Of a stretch of 64,000 nt of DNA, positions 45,229-58,461 are shown one piece after another. The position numbers and the translations under genes are program-made. Below the pieces are notes generated by a model. That model was not told the origin of the DNA. It did not search any database and saw only the letters and a program-made list of their open reading frames with translations. Source of the DNA: an uncultured Rubritalea sp. (GTDB lineage: Bacteria > Verrucomicrobiota > Verrucomicrobiia > Verrucomicrobiales > Akkermansiaceae); the NCBI GenBank assembly GCA_937923145.1, contig CALAJT010000006.1, forward strand, positions 16,928-80,927. Reading direction: 5' to 3'. Position 1 is the stretch's first letter. Each line of letters opens with the position of its first letter.

Positions 45229-45263
45229 AAAGCGGGATCGATTCACTTCGATTCCGCTTTTTT
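45229..45263 (+). terminator. Rho-independent terminator closing the pilus operon
   Basis: Stem AAAGCGGGATCGA (45229-45241) with TCGATTCCGCTTT (45248-45260), 13 positions with one G-T wobble and a 6-base loop, followed by TTT to 45263. It lies 27 bases after the secretin stop. Confidence 0.88.
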
Positions 45264-45312
45264 GTCTAAAATTAATGCGTGTGTTCTTCCAGATAGTTAG
45301 TTAAAAATAGGA

Positions 45313-45933
45313 ATGAAATCATTCGGTCTAACAGGTGGCATAGCTACCGGTAAGTCAACAGTAGCAAAAATGATGAAGCAAGCTGATTCTAAGCTAGTGC
45401 TTTTCGATGCTGATGAATGTGTTCGTAGTTTGTATCAAAATGAAAAAGTGCTCTCAGAGGTCGCCAACCTGTTTGGGTTTGAATCATTAAATTCAGATGG
45501 AGGGTTAGATCGTAAATTCATGAGAGAGGTCGTTTTTTCTGATGAGATGATGAAGGAGAGATTACAAGATCTCATTCATCCGATGGTGAGAAAAGAATGT
45601 CTTGCAATGCTAGCACACGCCAAGCATAGTCGGAACGCAACATTGTTCATTGCTGATATTCCGCTTTTGTTTGAAGGAGGATTTGATTTCGGTCAGTCAG
45701 CGAATCTGGTGGTTGCTGTATCGCGCAAGACGCAGGTAGAGCGGCTAAAAGTGAGGAGCGGATTCAGTGATGCTACGGTTCTCGCCATTCTTGCGGCACA
45801 ACTCCCCATCTCTAATAAGCAGAAATGTGCCGATATCGTGCTATGGAACGAAGGTCCCAGATCTGTGTTAGAGTCACAAGTAAAACGATTCATAAACCAG
45901 CATAAAAAATTTAAAAAGACACATACACGATGA
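45313..45933 (+). CDS. coaE: Dephospho-CoA kinase
   Basis: 206 residues, normal for CoaE, which phosphorylates dephospho-CoA in the last step of coenzyme A synthesis. P-loop FGLTGGIATGKSTVAKM at the N-terminus, FDADECVRSLY (DAD motif), LIHPMVR, DIPLLFEGGF and an RSGFSDA lid region are visible. The stop overlaps the rho start by 4 bases, so the two are coupled; they may share a promoter downstream of the pilus terminator. Confidence 0.95.
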   Translation: MKSFGLTGGIATGKSTVAKMMKQADSKLVLFDADECVRSLYQNEKVLSEVANLFGFESLNSDGGLDRKFMREVVFSDEMMKERLQDLIHPMVRKECLAMLAHAKHSRNATLFIADIPLLFEGGFDFGQSANLVVAVSRKTQVERLKVRSGFSDATVLAILAAQLPISNKQKCADIVLWNEGPRSVLESQVKRFINQHKKFKKTHTR

Positions 45934-47468
45934 GTGAAGAACAAAACGCAGAGATCACAAAACCAGAAGTAGCTGAAGCTCCAAAGGTAGACGCTCCAAA
46001 GGTAGAAGCTATCTCAGAGCCCAAAGTAGTCGAGGAAGCTAAAGCTCCAGTTCAGGAAAATCTAGAACTGGAATCTAACTTCAAACCTGAGTCTAAGCCT
46101 GAGGCTAAATCTGACCTTGTAATGAAGCAGTCTGAAAAAGGCGAATCGATTACTGAAAAAAAAGAAGATAAGCCGAAAGAAGAGCCGAAAATTGAGGAGC
46201 CTGTATATGATGTTCCTGATAAGATAATCGTCAATGAATTCCGCGATAAGCCATTGGCCGAACTACATGCAATATTAGACGAGCTTCCTATTAAGCCACA
46301 CACCATGGCGATGAAAAGTCAGCTGGTTTTCGATATCCTATCATTTTATGGAAAACATGGGACTGAGCTAGAGGGCTATGGTTTCATGGAGCAGGCTAAA
46401 GATAACTATGCAATGTTACGTTGTCCAAAGCGCTCATTCAAAACATCGCCAGACGATCTTTACATCAGTGGTAAACTTATTAAAGAGCTCGGCTTAGCTG
46501 TAGGTCAAAACGTCCGAGTAAAGATGCGTCCACCTCGTGGCAGGGATAAATACCTCTCTGCTTTAGAGGTAATCAGTGTAGAAGATATCCCAATAGCGGA
46601 CTATAAAAAACCATTAGATTTCGATAAACTCACCGCACTGATTCCAGAAGATAGACTTATTCTTGAAAATGGAGCAGAGGGTGGACTCGCTGTTAGGGTA
46701 GTTGATCTCGTCGCGCCTCTAGGTAAAGGTGCACGTGGTTTAATTGTGGCTCCACCACGAGGAGGTAAGACAATTCTGCTAAAGAGTATTGCTCAATCAA
46801 TCCGAGCAAATCATAAAGAGGTGGAGCTAATAGTTTTGCTGCTTGATGAGCGTCCTGAAGAAGTAACTGACTTTGAAGAGACGGTAGATGCTGAGATCTT
46901 CAGCTCCACATTTGATGAGTCATCACGCAGGCATGCTCAAGTTTCTGATTTAGTTTTAGAGCGCGCTAAGCGTCTCGTTGAGCTAGGTAAGGACGTGGTG
47001 CTTCTGTTAGATTCGCTCACTCGACTTGCGCGTGGTCATAATAACGCTCAGCACGGTGGTGCTATAGGCTCAGGTGGTCTTAATCCGAAGGCTCTCCAGC
47101 AGAGTAGGAAGTTTTTTGCCGCAGCCAGGAATGTGGAAGGTGGCGGAAGCCTTACTATTCTAGCTACCGCACTGGTGGAAACTGAGAGTAAGATGGACGA
47201 AGTAATTTTTGAAGAATTTAAAGGAACAGGAAATATGGAAATTAAGCTAGATCAAGATCTAGCCGAGCGCAGAGTCTACCCAGCAATTCATATTCCTCAG
47301 AGCGGTACTAGAAATGATGATCGTCTCTACCACCCACAAGAAATGGAGAAAGTGTTAGAAATTAGAAGAGTAATAGCCGCGTTACCAGTAGGTGATGCTA
47401 TACAGACTCTCCTCAAGGCGCTAAGTCAAACACAGAATAATACGGAGCTATTGCTCAAAGGAATTTAA
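45930..47468 (+). CDS. rho: Transcription termination factor Rho with long charged N-terminal extension
   Basis: 512 residues. About 1-95 is a disordered, Lys/Glu/Pro-rich extension that includes a short repeat ([10 protein letters not shown]). Then come the Rho N-domain ([14 protein letters not shown]), RNA-binding CSD ([25 protein letters not shown]), and the ATPase: Walker [77 protein letters not shown] (Walker B) and the R-loop region [17 protein letters not shown] hexameric RNA helicase that terminates transcription. The extension is of interest because such regions in other phyla affect phase separation or RNA binding. Confidence 0.97.
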   Translation: MSEEQNAEITKPEVAEAPKVDAPKVEAISEPKVVEEAKAPVQENLELESNFKPESKPEAKSDLVMKQSEKGESITEKKEDKPKEEPKIEEPVYDVPDKIIVNEFRDKPLAELHAILDELPIKPHTMAMKSQLVFDILSFYGKHGTELEGYGFMEQAKDNYAMLRCPKRSFKTSPDDLYISGKLIKELGLAVGQNVRVKMRPPRGRDKYLSALEVISVEDIPIADYKKPLDFDKLTALIPEDRLILENGAEGGLAVRVVDLVAPLGKGARGLIVAPPRGGKTILLKSIAQSIRANHKEVELIVLLLDERPEEVTDFEETVDAEIFSSTFDESSRRHAQVSDLVLERAKRLVELGKDVVLLLDSLTRLARGHNNAQHGGAIGSGGLNPKALQQSRKFFAAARNVEGGGSLTILATALVETESKMDEVIFEEFKGTGNMEIKLDQDLAERRVYPAIHIPQSGTRNDDRLYHPQEMEKVLEIRRVIAALPVGDAIQTLLKALSQTQNNTELLLKGI

Positions 47469-47473
47469 TCAAC

Positions 47474-48523
47474 ATGTTAGAAACAACAGACCAACTCGCT
47501 CAGTATATGGGCTCTCTGAAAGGGAATTTCAGGGCTATGGACCTCGAAGCCGACAGCTTACATCGTTATTACGAAAAGCTATCGCTGATCCAATTTACCG
47601 ATGGTGAACAGCACCAGCTTATCGATCCCCTAGCGATCGAAGATATGCAGCCTCTCAAGGACTATCTCAAAGATGCTGAGCTCTGGATGCATGGTGCAGA
47701 TTACGACATCGTCCTTATGCGTAAAGATCTAGACATCGTGCCTCCGGTAATCTGGGATACTCAGATTGGAGCGCGTCTACTCGGGGTTAAGAAATTTGGT
47801 TACGGAAATTTAGTGGAGCATTATGCAGGAGTAGAAATTTCAAAGACATCGCAGAAGGCGGACTGGTCTAAAAGACCTCTAACAGAAAAAATGCGTGAAT
47901 ACGCGATCAATGATGTTCTCTACCTTAAAACAATTGTCGACCAGATAGTATCTCAACTACATGAAAAAGGACGTTATGAATGGTTCGTTGAGAGTTGTCA
48001 GCAAGCCAGGGCTAAGTGTCTAGATCGTCCTTTGGAGAAAGAAGATCCATGGAGGATATCTGGAGCAGGTCGCATGAAGCCGAGGGAGTTAGCCTACCTC
48101 CGCAGTCTTTGGTATTGGAGAGACAAGGAAGCTCAAGATTGGGACAGACCTACATTTATGGTTTGCGGTAATAAGCAGCTTATCTTCTGGGTAAATGAAG
48201 CGATCAAAGGGCAAACGCCTCAACTGCCAAAACACTATCGTACGAATCGACGCAATAGATTCTTTGATGCTATTACTGAAGCTAAGCAGATGGAAGAAAG
48301 TCTTCTGCCTCAGAAGTTGAAGAGCAAGGGCAAAAGATTTAAGGATGAGACCTTTGATAAGCGAGTAGAAGATATGCTAAGCAAGCGTGATTCCATAGCT
48401 CATAAGCTTGATATAGATGCTTCATTACTTATCTCTAGATCGGTATTAGAGTCGCTTGCTGCAAATGAAGTAAAGCCTGAAGAAATACTTATGAAATGGC
48501 AGCAAGAATTACTCCAATATTAA
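47474..48523 (+). CDS. rnd: Ribonuclease D
   Basis: 349 residues. 3'-5' exoribonuclease of the DEDD group acting in tRNA 3' processing. Exo I AMDLEADSLHR (Asp-Glu), Exo II ELWMHGADYDIVLM, Exo III REYAINDVLYLKTI (Tyr and Asp), and the HRDC domain about residues 205-285 (KPRELAYLRSLWYWRDKEAQDWDRP). A KLKSKGKRFK-like tail helix continues to residue 349. It lies 5 bases after the rho stop, so it is probably the last gene of a coaE-rho-rnd operon. Confidence 0.94.
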   Translation: MLETTDQLAQYMGSLKGNFRAMDLEADSLHRYYEKLSLIQFTDGEQHQLIDPLAIEDMQPLKDYLKDAELWMHGADYDIVLMRKDLDIVPPVIWDTQIGARLLGVKKFGYGNLVEHYAGVEISKTSQKADWSKRPLTEKMREYAINDVLYLKTIVDQIVSQLHEKGRYEWFVESCQQARAKCLDRPLEKEDPWRISGAGRMKPRELAYLRSLWYWRDKEAQDWDRPTFMVCGNKQLIFWVNEAIKGQTPQLPKHYRTNRRNRFFDAITEAKQMEESLLPQKLKSKGKRFKDETFDKRVEDMLSKRDSIAHKLDIDASLLISRSVLESLAANEVKPEEILMKWQQELLQY

Positions 48524-48677
48524 GTAGAAAATCTTGTCATCTATCGGATCTATATAGCGGTCAGTTATACTCTGTTTTGTAAAGTAAAATAAGGCTTAAT
48601 TTTATTTCTTTAAGTTGTTTATTATTAGCTTGTTAAGATCATTTAAAAAGATTAATTGATTATAGGTTTTTTTCTAA

Positions 48678-51326
<2,649 letters not shown>

Positions 51327-51345
51327 CCAAGAAAAAATTTAGAAC

Positions 51346-53988
51346 ATGTCTAACGAAAATATAAAAGTAGTAAACGTAGCCGACGAGATGTCGAAGTCCT
51401 TTTTGGACTATTCGATGTCGGTGATTATTTCTCGTGCTTTACCGGATGCGCGTGATGGTTTGAAGCCATCGCAGCGACGTATCTTGTATGCGATGCACAA
51501 TGACCTTTCCCTCACACCGAGCAAGGCGCACTTGAAGAGTGCGCGTATTGTGGGTGACACGATGGGTAAGTATCACCCACACGGTGATAGCGCGATCTAT
51601 ACCACTCTGGTAAATATGGCTCAGCCATGGACCATGCGTGAGATACTCATTGATGGTCAGGGTAACTTCGGTTCGGTGGAAGGCGACGCAGCAGCTGCGA
51701 TGCGATACACTGAGGCCAGACTCACTCACATGGGCTCGGCAATGATGATCGATCTGGAGAAAGAAACAGTCGATACACAACCAACTTACGATGAAACACG
51801 TCAGGAGCCAGTGGTTCTTCCAGCAGCGATTCCCAACCTCCTAGTCAATGGTGGAACAGGTATTGCGGTGGGTATGGCGACTAATATTCCTTCACACAAT
51901 ATGGGTGAGGTGATCGATGGCGTCTGCGCACGTATCGATAACCCACAGCTCACATTTGAAGAAGTGAAGCAGTATATCAAAGGTCCTGACTTTGCTGGAG
52001 CTTGTGAGATCCGTGGCTTTAAAGGTATCGATAACTACTTCCGCACTGGTCGTGGCAGTATCAAGATGCGTGGCACGATGGAGATCACTGAGAAGGCATC
52101 AGGAACTTCTATCATCACAATCACTCAAGTGCCACATGGTGTGAACCGTGCGACTCTTCAGCTAAGAATTGCAGAACTTGTTAGAGAAAAGATCCTTCTA
52201 GATATTTCTGGAATGCGTGACCTTTCTGATGATGAGACTCGTATCGAAATAACTCTCAAGCGTGACGCTCGTCCGCAAGTAGTAGTGAATCAGATCTTCA
52301 AGCTCACTGCTATGGAGACATCATTCGGTGTCAATATGCTCGCGATTCATGAGCGTCGTCCTAAGCAAATGTCAGTTCTAGATTGCCTCGACGCATTCAT
52401 TGAGCATAGACGTGAGATCATCATACGTAGAACTCGTTACCTTCTTAAGAAGGCTGAGCTTCGTGCAGAGAATTTAGAAGCATTCCTTCTCGCTCTTGGT
52501 CATCTCGATGACTTTATCAAGATCATCCGTGATTCTAAGAACCGTGATGAAGCGCGTGAGAGACTTAAAAAGTATGATTTCTCACTAGAAACAGCAGAGC
52601 AACTAGGAATCCTAATCCGTGGACAGGCATCTGTAGAAGGTAACCGCTATGTATTCACTGATCGTCAGGTAAATGCTATTCTCGAACTCCGCCTCTACCA
52701 ACTTACTGGTATGGAGCGTGATAAGGTGAAGGGTGAATACGACAATCTTCTTATCGATATCAAAGACTTCATGGACATCCTCGCTAAGGAAGCTCGCGTT
52801 CTAGCTATCATCAAAACTGAGCTGTTAGAGATCAAAGAAAAGCACGCTACTCCTAGACATTGCCCAATCCTTCCAGATGAAGGTGAAATAGCTATCGAAG
52901 ATCTTATTTCCAATGACGGTATGATTGTTACCATATCGAACAAAGGTAACATCAAGCGCACACCATCCGCCGATTATCGAGTGCAAGCTCGTGGTGGTAA
53001 GGGTGTGAAAGGAATGGATACGAAGAAAGCGAATCAAACCAAAGATGATGAGCAAGACTTCGTAGAGCATCTATTCTCAGCAGCAGCGCATGACTATCTC
53101 ATGTTCTTCACTAGCACAGGTCGTGTCTATGTAGAGCGTGTTTACAGTCTGCCAGAAGGCTCCCGTGCATCGAAAGGGCGCAGCATTAAAAACGTGCTGA
53201 ACCTCCAAGCAGATGAAACGATCGCAGCGACCCAGCGCCTAGAGCGCCAACTTGACGAAGACGGAAACGACATCACGCTTCAAGTCGAAGACAAGTTCGT
53301 TCTCTTCGCCACACGTAGTGGTAAGGTGAAAAAGACAGCTCTTTCTAACTTCAAGAACTACCGTAAAGACGGAATAATCGCAATCAAGCTAGACGAAGGC
53401 AACACCCTCATCGATGTTAGAATCACAAATGGTGATGACGAGGTAATCCTCGTCACACGTAAAGGTCTATCACTCCGCTTCGAAGAGCACCAAGCTAAGC
53501 CGCAAGGCAGAGCAACTGCTGGTGTCCGTGGTATCAGGCCAGGCGATGATGACTATGTAGTGAGTATGGCAATCGTCAATGAAGATGGAACCTTCTTAGT
53601 AGCCTCAGAAAATGGAATCGGTAAGAGATCACCATTCTCCGATTACCGTTCACAGTCTCGTGGCGGTAAGGGTATCATCACGATGAAAGTCACCGAGAAG
53701 ACAGGCGAAGTTGTATCAGCTTCCACGGTATTTCCAGATGACGAGCTCATGCTGATGACATCCGATGGTCAGTCGATCCGTATCCGCTGTGCAGACGTCC
53801 GCGAATGTGGACGTAACACACAGGGAGTGAAGCTCGTCACCATGAAAGACGGTGTAAAGCTTCAAGACACTGCCCGAGTAGTGCCAGATGATGAGGAAGA
53901 AGAAATGGAGGGGGAAGAAGGCGTAGAGTCTCCAGAAACTCCAACGACTGAAGATGCACTAGAAGCATCTGACTCACCAGAAGAGTAA
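51346..53988 (+). CDS. gyrA: DNA gyrase subunit A
   Basis: 880 residues. [28 protein letters not shown] N-terminus, [21 protein letters not shown] (quinolone region), and [10 protein letters not shown] with the catalytic Tyr. The C-terminal half has the six-bladed beta-pinwheel repeats ([69 protein letters not shown]) and the GyrA-box-like RARGGKG, and a long acidic tail. At the E. coli Asp87 position this protein has Thr86, while Ser82 matches Ser83. It begins 19 bases after gyrB and ends at a strong terminator. Confidence 0.97.
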   Translation: MSNENIKVVNVADEMSKSFLDYSMSVIISRALPDARDGLKPSQRRILYAMHNDLSLTPSKAHLKSARIVGDTMGKYHPHGDSAIYTTLVNMAQPWTMREILIDGQGNFGSVEGDAAAAMRYTEARLTHMGSAMMIDLEKETVDTQPTYDETRQEPVVLPAAIPNLLVNGGTGIAVGMATNIPSHNMGEVIDGVCARIDNPQLTFEEVKQYIKGPDFAGACEIRGFKGIDNYFRTGRGSIKMRGTMEITEKASGTSIITITQVPHGVNRATLQLRIAELVREKILLDISGMRDLSDDETRIEITLKRDARPQVVVNQIFKLTAMETSFGVNMLAIHERRPKQMSVLDCLDAFIEHRREIIIRRTRYLLKKAELRAENLEAFLLALGHLDDFIKIIRDSKNRDEARERLKKYDFSLETAEQLGILIRGQASVEGNRYVFTDRQVNAILELRLYQLTGMERDKVKGEYDNLLIDIKDFMDILAKEARVLAIIKTELLEIKEKHATPRHCPILPDEGEIAIEDLISNDGMIVTISNKGNIKRTPSADYRVQARGGKGVKGMDTKKANQTKDDEQDFVEHLFSAAAHDYLMFFTSTGRVYVERVYSLPEGSRASKGRSIKNVLNLQADETIAATQRLERQLDEDGNDITLQVEDKFVLFATRSGKVKKTALSNFKNYRKDGIIAIKLDEGNTLIDVRITNGDDEVILVTRKGLSLRFEEHQAKPQGRATAGVRGIRPGDDDYVVSMAIVNEDGTFLVASENGIGKRSPFSDYRSQSRGGKGIITMKVTEKTGEVVSASTVFPDDELMLMTSDGQSIRIRCADVRECGRNTQGVKLVTMKDGVKLQDTARVVPDDEEEEMEGEEGVESPETPTTEDALEASDSPEE

Positions 53989-54008
53989 TACTTCACTAGA
54001 AAATCCAC

Positions 54009-54060
54009 AAAGCTTTCTACACTTCGGCTCTCTGCACTTCGGTGTAGGGAGCTTTTTTTA
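54009..54060 (+). terminator. Intrinsic terminator after gyrA
   Basis: Stem AAAGCTTTCTACAC (54009-54022) with GTGTAGGGAGCTTT (54042-54055), 14 positions with two G-T wobbles and a 19-base loop, then a T run ending at 54059. The opposite strand also has T's after the stem, so it may serve the convergent amidase gene too. Confidence 0.85.
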
Positions 54061-54897
54061 CTATTGCCTAGCAGGAATAGGCTTCTTTATAAGCACCTGA
54101 GCTTTCTTGTAGTCATTGATGGCTCTAGCCATATAGAGAGCCGCTTGTTGCATTACCTTATCCTTCTCTTTACCTGTGAGAAATTCGCTATAGCCTTTAG
54201 TGTCTAGAAATTCGATTTCAAGCAGAACTACAGCCGCATTGTATAAATGTGTGTCTATTCGTGCGTAGCCAATACTGCGAATACCATCGATAAGATTTCC
54301 TTTCCCTAGTCCATAATCATTAGACGGCTCTACCGTATCATTAAATACTCTGGTCTTAGATTTTTTTCCACCGAACGGCTTAAATGCCAGCTCTAGAGAT
54401 TTCACAATATGAGTAGCGAGGACAATGTCTCTCTGGATATACGGATTTACAAAGTGGATGTATTGCCAAGCAAAATGATCATCAGAAACGACATAAGCAC
54501 GAGGACCTTTGCCGCCGCCTGAGTTAAAATGCAGACTCAGAAAAACATCAGCCTGCTGATCTACTGCAATGGCTGCTCGCATCATAGCACTAGGTGAGCT
54601 GTCATCATTACGAGTAAGTGTCACCTCTATATTTTCGTATTTCCCGAGAGCAGTTTTTAGTGCCTTAGCATACTCTAATACGATATCTTTTTCTAAAATG
54701 ATAGTACCGTCTTTCAACGTAACCTTCGCATTATTATGACTAACCCCATGCGATTCCTGGGTACCATCATTCTTTCCTTTTACTAATTTTCCACCATGCC
54801 CTGGGTCTATTACCACTCGGAATATTTTTGCCGGCTTAGCATTTAGCAGGGTCGAGATTACAAGAGTAATTAGGGCAATGAGGAGACTAGTTTTCAT
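54061..54897 (-). CDS. N-acetylmuramoyl-L-alanine amidase (Amidase_3)
   Basis: 278 residues with a signal peptide (ends LNAK). Zinc ligands and active site: VVIDPGHGGK (His), ILEKDIVLEYAK (Glu), DVFLSLHFNSGG (His), and VVLLEIEFLD (catalytic Glu). It cuts the bond between N-acetylmuramic acid and L-Ala in the peptidoglycan, in the periplasm. A 25-residue insertion after the first His (GKNDGTQESHG...TLKDG) is longer than in classical AmiC. No AMIN or peptidoglycan-binding domain. It converges on gyrA. Confidence 0.92.
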   Translation of the reverse strand: MKTSLLIALITLVISTLLNAKPAKIFRVVIDPGHGGKLVKGKNDGTQESHGVSHNNAKVTLKDGTIILEKDIVLEYAKALKTALGKYENIEVTLTRNDDSSPSAMMRAAIAVDQQADVFLSLHFNSGGGKGPRAYVVSDDHFAWQYIHFVNPYIQRDIVLATHIVKSLELAFKPFGGKKSKTRVFNDTVEPSNDYGLGKGNLIDGIRSIGYARIDTHLYNAAVVLLEIEFLDTKGYSEFLTGKEKDKVMQQAALYMARAINDYKKAQVLIKKPIPARQ

Positions 54898-55537
54898 GCT
54901 CTAATTATGAGCATAGATTTTTTGACGAGTAAAGTTCCTTAGCGTAACATTATCCTATAGTTGATACTGATAGATTTTGACTTGTAATTAGCCGATACGC
55001 AGGATTCTATGATAAATGTGATGATAGCTTCGGGGTTTATTGTGAAAAAGTTATGGTATGTTTTCAGTTCCACCTGCAAAGGACTAGAGCCTAGCTAAGC
55101 TTGTGCCTACGGTGAACATAGCTGAGGACCAGCTTACTTCATCATAGCTAGCTGAGCTAAATATAAATACGGTAAGAGCGAAAAATAATCAAAAGAAGGT
55201 TTTATCATATCGATGATTTGGATAATAGTTTGGGAGTCAAAACTCTATTGGTAATAGTGTATTGGGACTTCACTTCAGAAAGATATTATTCTGCTTTTAA
55301 TGATGGTATATGATGCACTGTTTAAGTTGCTTTGAATGAATTGATTATAAGGCTGCGAGCTTTATTTTCTAAAACGTAGATGTTCATGCAAATCGTAAAA
55401 ACTTGCTAAAACATCTTAAATATATCTACTATATTAGTAACTTTAAAGCCGTTGTAAATGATGGCTAGATCTGAAACTTCATAGGCATAGGCAGTCTAAG
55501 TTTTTTAAGTAACCAACTCTGATTATAGAAATAAAAT
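54898..55537. other. 640-base intergenic region with no recognised gene
   Basis: The longest gap of the window. Mostly AT-rich; a more mixed-composition island lies near 55070-55150 with overlapping TAGCTNAGC-type short palindromes. No open frame of convincing composition, no tRNA-like T-arm and no repeat copy seen elsewhere. A structured RNA is conceivable but I cannot assign one. Confidence 0.5.
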
Positions 55538-56077
55538 ATGTTTAAACATGCTAGTGAATCACGTGTAACTCTCACCGAGCTTATGCTCCCATCACACTCG
55601 AATTTTAGTGGTAAGATTCACGGTGGGCATATTCTAAATCTGATGGATCAGATAGCGTTCGCCTGCGCCTCTAAGCATTCTAGAAAATACTGTGTCACAG
55701 CTTCTGTGAATAGAGTAGACTTTCTGAATGCTATTGAGGTGGGTGAGCTATTAACTCTGAAAGCATCTGTAAATTACACTGGTAGAACATCTATGGTAGT
55801 AGGGCTTCGTGTCGAATCAGAAAATGTTCAGACTGGTGAAGTGAAGCACTGTAATTCCTCCTACTTTACAATGGTGGCTAAGGAGGAAGACGGTAAAAAT
55901 TCTAAAATACCTGGTTTGATCTTAGATACAGAAGAGGGCGTCAGACGATATACGAGAAGTATCGTAAGACTTGAGCAAGCTAGAACAAGGTCTACTAAAT
56001 TTAAAGATTCAGAATTTGTGATCGAAGAACATATAGAGCTCATCAGGTCACAGAATGCTAAAGTAGAGCTATGCTAG
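55538..56077 (+). CDS. Acyl-CoA thioesterase (hotdog fold, YciA/BACH-like)
   Basis: 179 residues. The hotdog core: LTELMLPSHSNFSGKIHGGHILNLMDQIAFACASKHS (catalytic Asp region), VTASVNRVDFLNAIEVGELL and VNYTGRTSMVVGLRVESEN. HGGxILxxMD is the usual signature of the acyl-CoA hydrolases. It frees fatty acids from CoA in the cytoplasm; chain-length preference is unknown. The C-terminal 50 residues are a helical extension. The last 9 bases overlap the convergent regulator gene end. Confidence 0.92.
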   Translation: MFKHASESRVTLTELMLPSHSNFSGKIHGGHILNLMDQIAFACASKHSRKYCVTASVNRVDFLNAIEVGELLTLKASVNYTGRTSMVVGLRVESENVQTGEVKHCNSSYFTMVAKEEDGKNSKIPGLILDTEEGVRRYTRSIVRLEQARTRSTKFKDSEFVIEEHIELIRSQNAKVELC

Positions 56078-56722
56078 AGTCCCGATTTGGTAGATGACTA
56101 GATTGCCACCCTTACTTAGTGAGAGTTCTTTACGGGATACCGCACTTCCTAACAGTTGCTCCATCATTTTGACTTCAAGTTTTATGAGGTTGGGATAGAG
56201 CTTGAAGAGTTGCTTCATCGGGTGGTGATACTCTTCGATACGGAAGCCGTGTTGGTTGTCGTATTTACAGCGACTGAAACAGCCGGATTTATCTCTTAGG
56301 TCTGCTAAACGTGTGGCTTTTTCTACTAGTGAGCTACCCTTGCTAATAGACTTAGACCACTGTTCACGTTGTTTTTCATAGTGATGGAAGAAGAGTTTTT
56401 CCGGTGAGCTTTCGCCGAAGAATTCTTTCACGCCTTCGAGAACATTGATGACTACTTCTATCCCTGTGTCGGGGAAGAGTTCGTCACATTTAGATGTGAG
56501 AGTGTAGAGCTTTTGCGGGCGTCCCACGCCTTCTCTGGGAATTCTCCAAGACTTGATATAGCCTAGATCTTCTAACTTCACGCAGTGCTTCTTAACCCCC
56601 ATATAGCTGAGGTTTAACTCCTCAGCTAGTTTTGGAATAGTGATGCCATTTGCTGTCTTTACCGCACCTATAATACTCAGAACCTGAGGCTTAGCTAGGT
56701 CTCTGAATGCGGTTGGGAACAT
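56069..56722 (-). CDS. HTH transcriptional regulator (ArsR/SufR-like winged helix)
   Basis: 217 residues from ATG 56722, which clears the purH stop. An open frame to 56791 would overlap purH. A winged HTH occupies about 1-75 (ITIPKLAEELNLSYMGVKKHCVKLEDLGYI, then a wing EGVGRPQKLYTLTSK). The C-terminal part has a GCFSRCKYDN segment with two cysteines (CxxxC), reminiscent of SufR-type [Fe-S] regulators, which carry more Cys; the match is weak. Direct target genes are unknown. It could be transcribed with purH (16-base gap). Confidence 0.82.
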   Translation of the reverse strand: MFPTAFRDLAKPQVLSIIGAVKTANGITIPKLAEELNLSYMGVKKHCVKLEDLGYIKSWRIPREGVGRPQKLYTLTSKCDELFPDTGIEVVINVLEGVKEFFGESSPEKLFFHHYEKQREQWSKSISKGSSLVEKATRLADLRDKSGCFSRCKYDNQHGFRIEEYHHPMKQLFKLYPNLIKLEVKMMEQLLGSAVSRKELSLSKGGNLVIYQIGTLA

Positions 56723-56738
56723 GAGGGTTATTAGAAGG

Positions 56739-58283
56739 CTAGTGTCTGAAGTGGCGATGTCCTGTGAAGACCATAGCGATGCCTGCTGCATCTGCTGCTG
56801 CGATCACTTCTTCATCACGGATAGATCCTCCTGGCTGGATACAGGCAGTAGCTCCAGCTTCGATGGCTGCGTCTAATCCATCAGCAAACGGGAATAGTCC
56901 GTCTGATGCTAGCACGCTACCTTCGAGTGAAAGTCCAGCTTGCTCAGCTTTCCAGACAGCGACCTTTGATGAATCCACGCGGCTCATCTGACCTGCGCCG
57001 ATGCCGAGTGTTCTGTCTGCTTTGGCAAATATGATTGCATTAGATTTAACGTGCTTAACCACTTTCCATGCGAATTTCATAGCGCGTAATTCTTCTTCTG
57101 TAGGTGGGCGCTTAGTGACAACTTTCTCTTCTAGATTTTCGAGTCCCAGTGGAGTGTGATCACGGTCCATGACCATGATCCCGCCTGGTGCTGAGCGGAG
57201 TAGCGGCTTCTTCTTGTCCAGAGCGTAAGCTACTGTGTTCATTTTGATAAGGCGTAGATTTTTCTTCTTCTGCAGAATGGCACGAGCCTCAGTTTCGTAG
57301 TCAGGGGCGATGATAACGTCAGTAAATATCTCACTAATCACACGAGCGAGTTTAGCACTGAGTGGGCGGTTACAAACGATAACGCCACCGAATGGAGCTT
57401 GCTTATCTGTCTCAAATGCGAGGTCCCAGGCTTTTCTGAGGCACTCATCGTCCTGACCTATTCCACATGGATTCGTGTGCTTGAGAATGGCTACTGTAGG
57501 TCTGGCGAAATCGTAGATGATGTCAGCAGCAGCTTCGATATCGAGAATATTAGTGTAGCTGAGTTCCTTGCCCTGAAGCTGTGTGAAGCACTTGTCGAAG
57601 CTTCCGTAGAGGTTTGCTGACTGGTGAGGGTTGTCACCGTAGCGGAGTTTTCTTTCGAGTGGGAGAGTGAGTGAGAAGTTAGACTTAGTCCCTTCTGCCG
57701 CCTGGCTGAGGTAGTTAGTGATAGCTCCGTCATAAGAAGATGTTCTGAGGAAGACTTTTACTGCACATTCTTCTCTGAGCTTAAGAGTTGTGTCGCCACT
57801 GTTTTCCATCATGTCTGCTAGCACTCGCGAGTAGTCATCAACTTCTGTCACGACTGTCACGCTGCTGTAGTTCTTAGCAGCCGAGCGGAGCATTGAAGGT
57901 CCGCCGATATCTATTTTTTCGATAGCTTCTGCGAGAGTCACCCCTTCTTGAGCGATTGTCTCTTCGAATGGGTAAAGGTTTACTACCACTAGGTCGATCT
58001 GTGGGATGTCATTTTCCTTGGCTTGCTTTTGGTGTTCCTTGCTATCACGCTTCTGGAGAAGTCCGCCATGTACTTTTGGGTGGAGAGTTTTTAGTCTACC
58101 TTCGAAAAGCTCGGGAGCTCCTGTGTAGGTGTCTACATCTACTACTGGAAGACCAGCTTCTCTGAGTGTAGATGCGGTGCCTCCTGTGGAAAGTAATTCT
58201 ACTCCAAACTCGTGGAGACCTTTTGCGAAATCGACCAATCCGGTCTTGTCAGATACTGAAAGTAGTGCTCGTTTAATAGCCAT
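56739..58283 (-). CDS. purH: Bifunctional AICAR formyltransferase/IMP cyclohydrolase
   Basis: 514 residues, standard. Catalyses the last two steps of IMP synthesis. The N-terminal MGS-like IMP cyclohydrolase domain (about 1-150): ALLSVSDKTGLVDFAKGL, STGGTAxxL-type, GRLKTLHPKVHGGLL, DLVVVNLYPFE, IDIGGPSMLRSAAKN. The C-terminal formyltransferase: RYGDNPHQSA, VAILKHTNPCGI with the catalytic Lys-His, and IQPGGSIRDEEVIAAAD. Divergent from the XylR-type regulator. Confidence 0.97.
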   Translation of the reverse strand: MAIKRALLSVSDKTGLVDFAKGLHEFGVELLSTGGTASTLREAGLPVVDVDTYTGAPELFEGRLKTLHPKVHGGLLQKRDSKEHQKQAKENDIPQIDLVVVNLYPFEETIAQEGVTLAEAIEKIDIGGPSMLRSAAKNYSSVTVVTEVDDYSRVLADMMENSGDTTLKLREECAVKVFLRTSSYDGAITNYLSQAAEGTKSNFSLTLPLERKLRYGDNPHQSANLYGSFDKCFTQLQGKELSYTNILDIEAAADIIYDFARPTVAILKHTNPCGIGQDDECLRKAWDLAFETDKQAPFGGVIVCNRPLSAKLARVISEIFTDVIIAPDYETEARAILQKKKNLRLIKMNTVAYALDKKKPLLRSAPGGIMVMDRDHTPLGLENLEEKVVTKRPPTEEELRAMKFAWKVVKHVKSNAIIFAKADRTLGIGAGQMSRVDSSKVAVWKAEQAGLSLEGSVLASDGLFPFADGLDAAIEAGATACIQPGGSIRDEEVIAAADAAGIAMVFTGHRHFRH

Positions 58284-58461
58284 AATAATATTGCGTATGA
58301 TTGCGTAATTGAGAGATCACGTATCTGATCAATGGATACTGGGCAAGTGCAATATGAGGTATATTTATACTATATAATTAACGGTTAAGTTGAAAAAATT
58401 ACTTATTGTATAGTAATAGGCAATCTTGACAGATCTGTGTCTCTAATTAAGAATAAAACTA

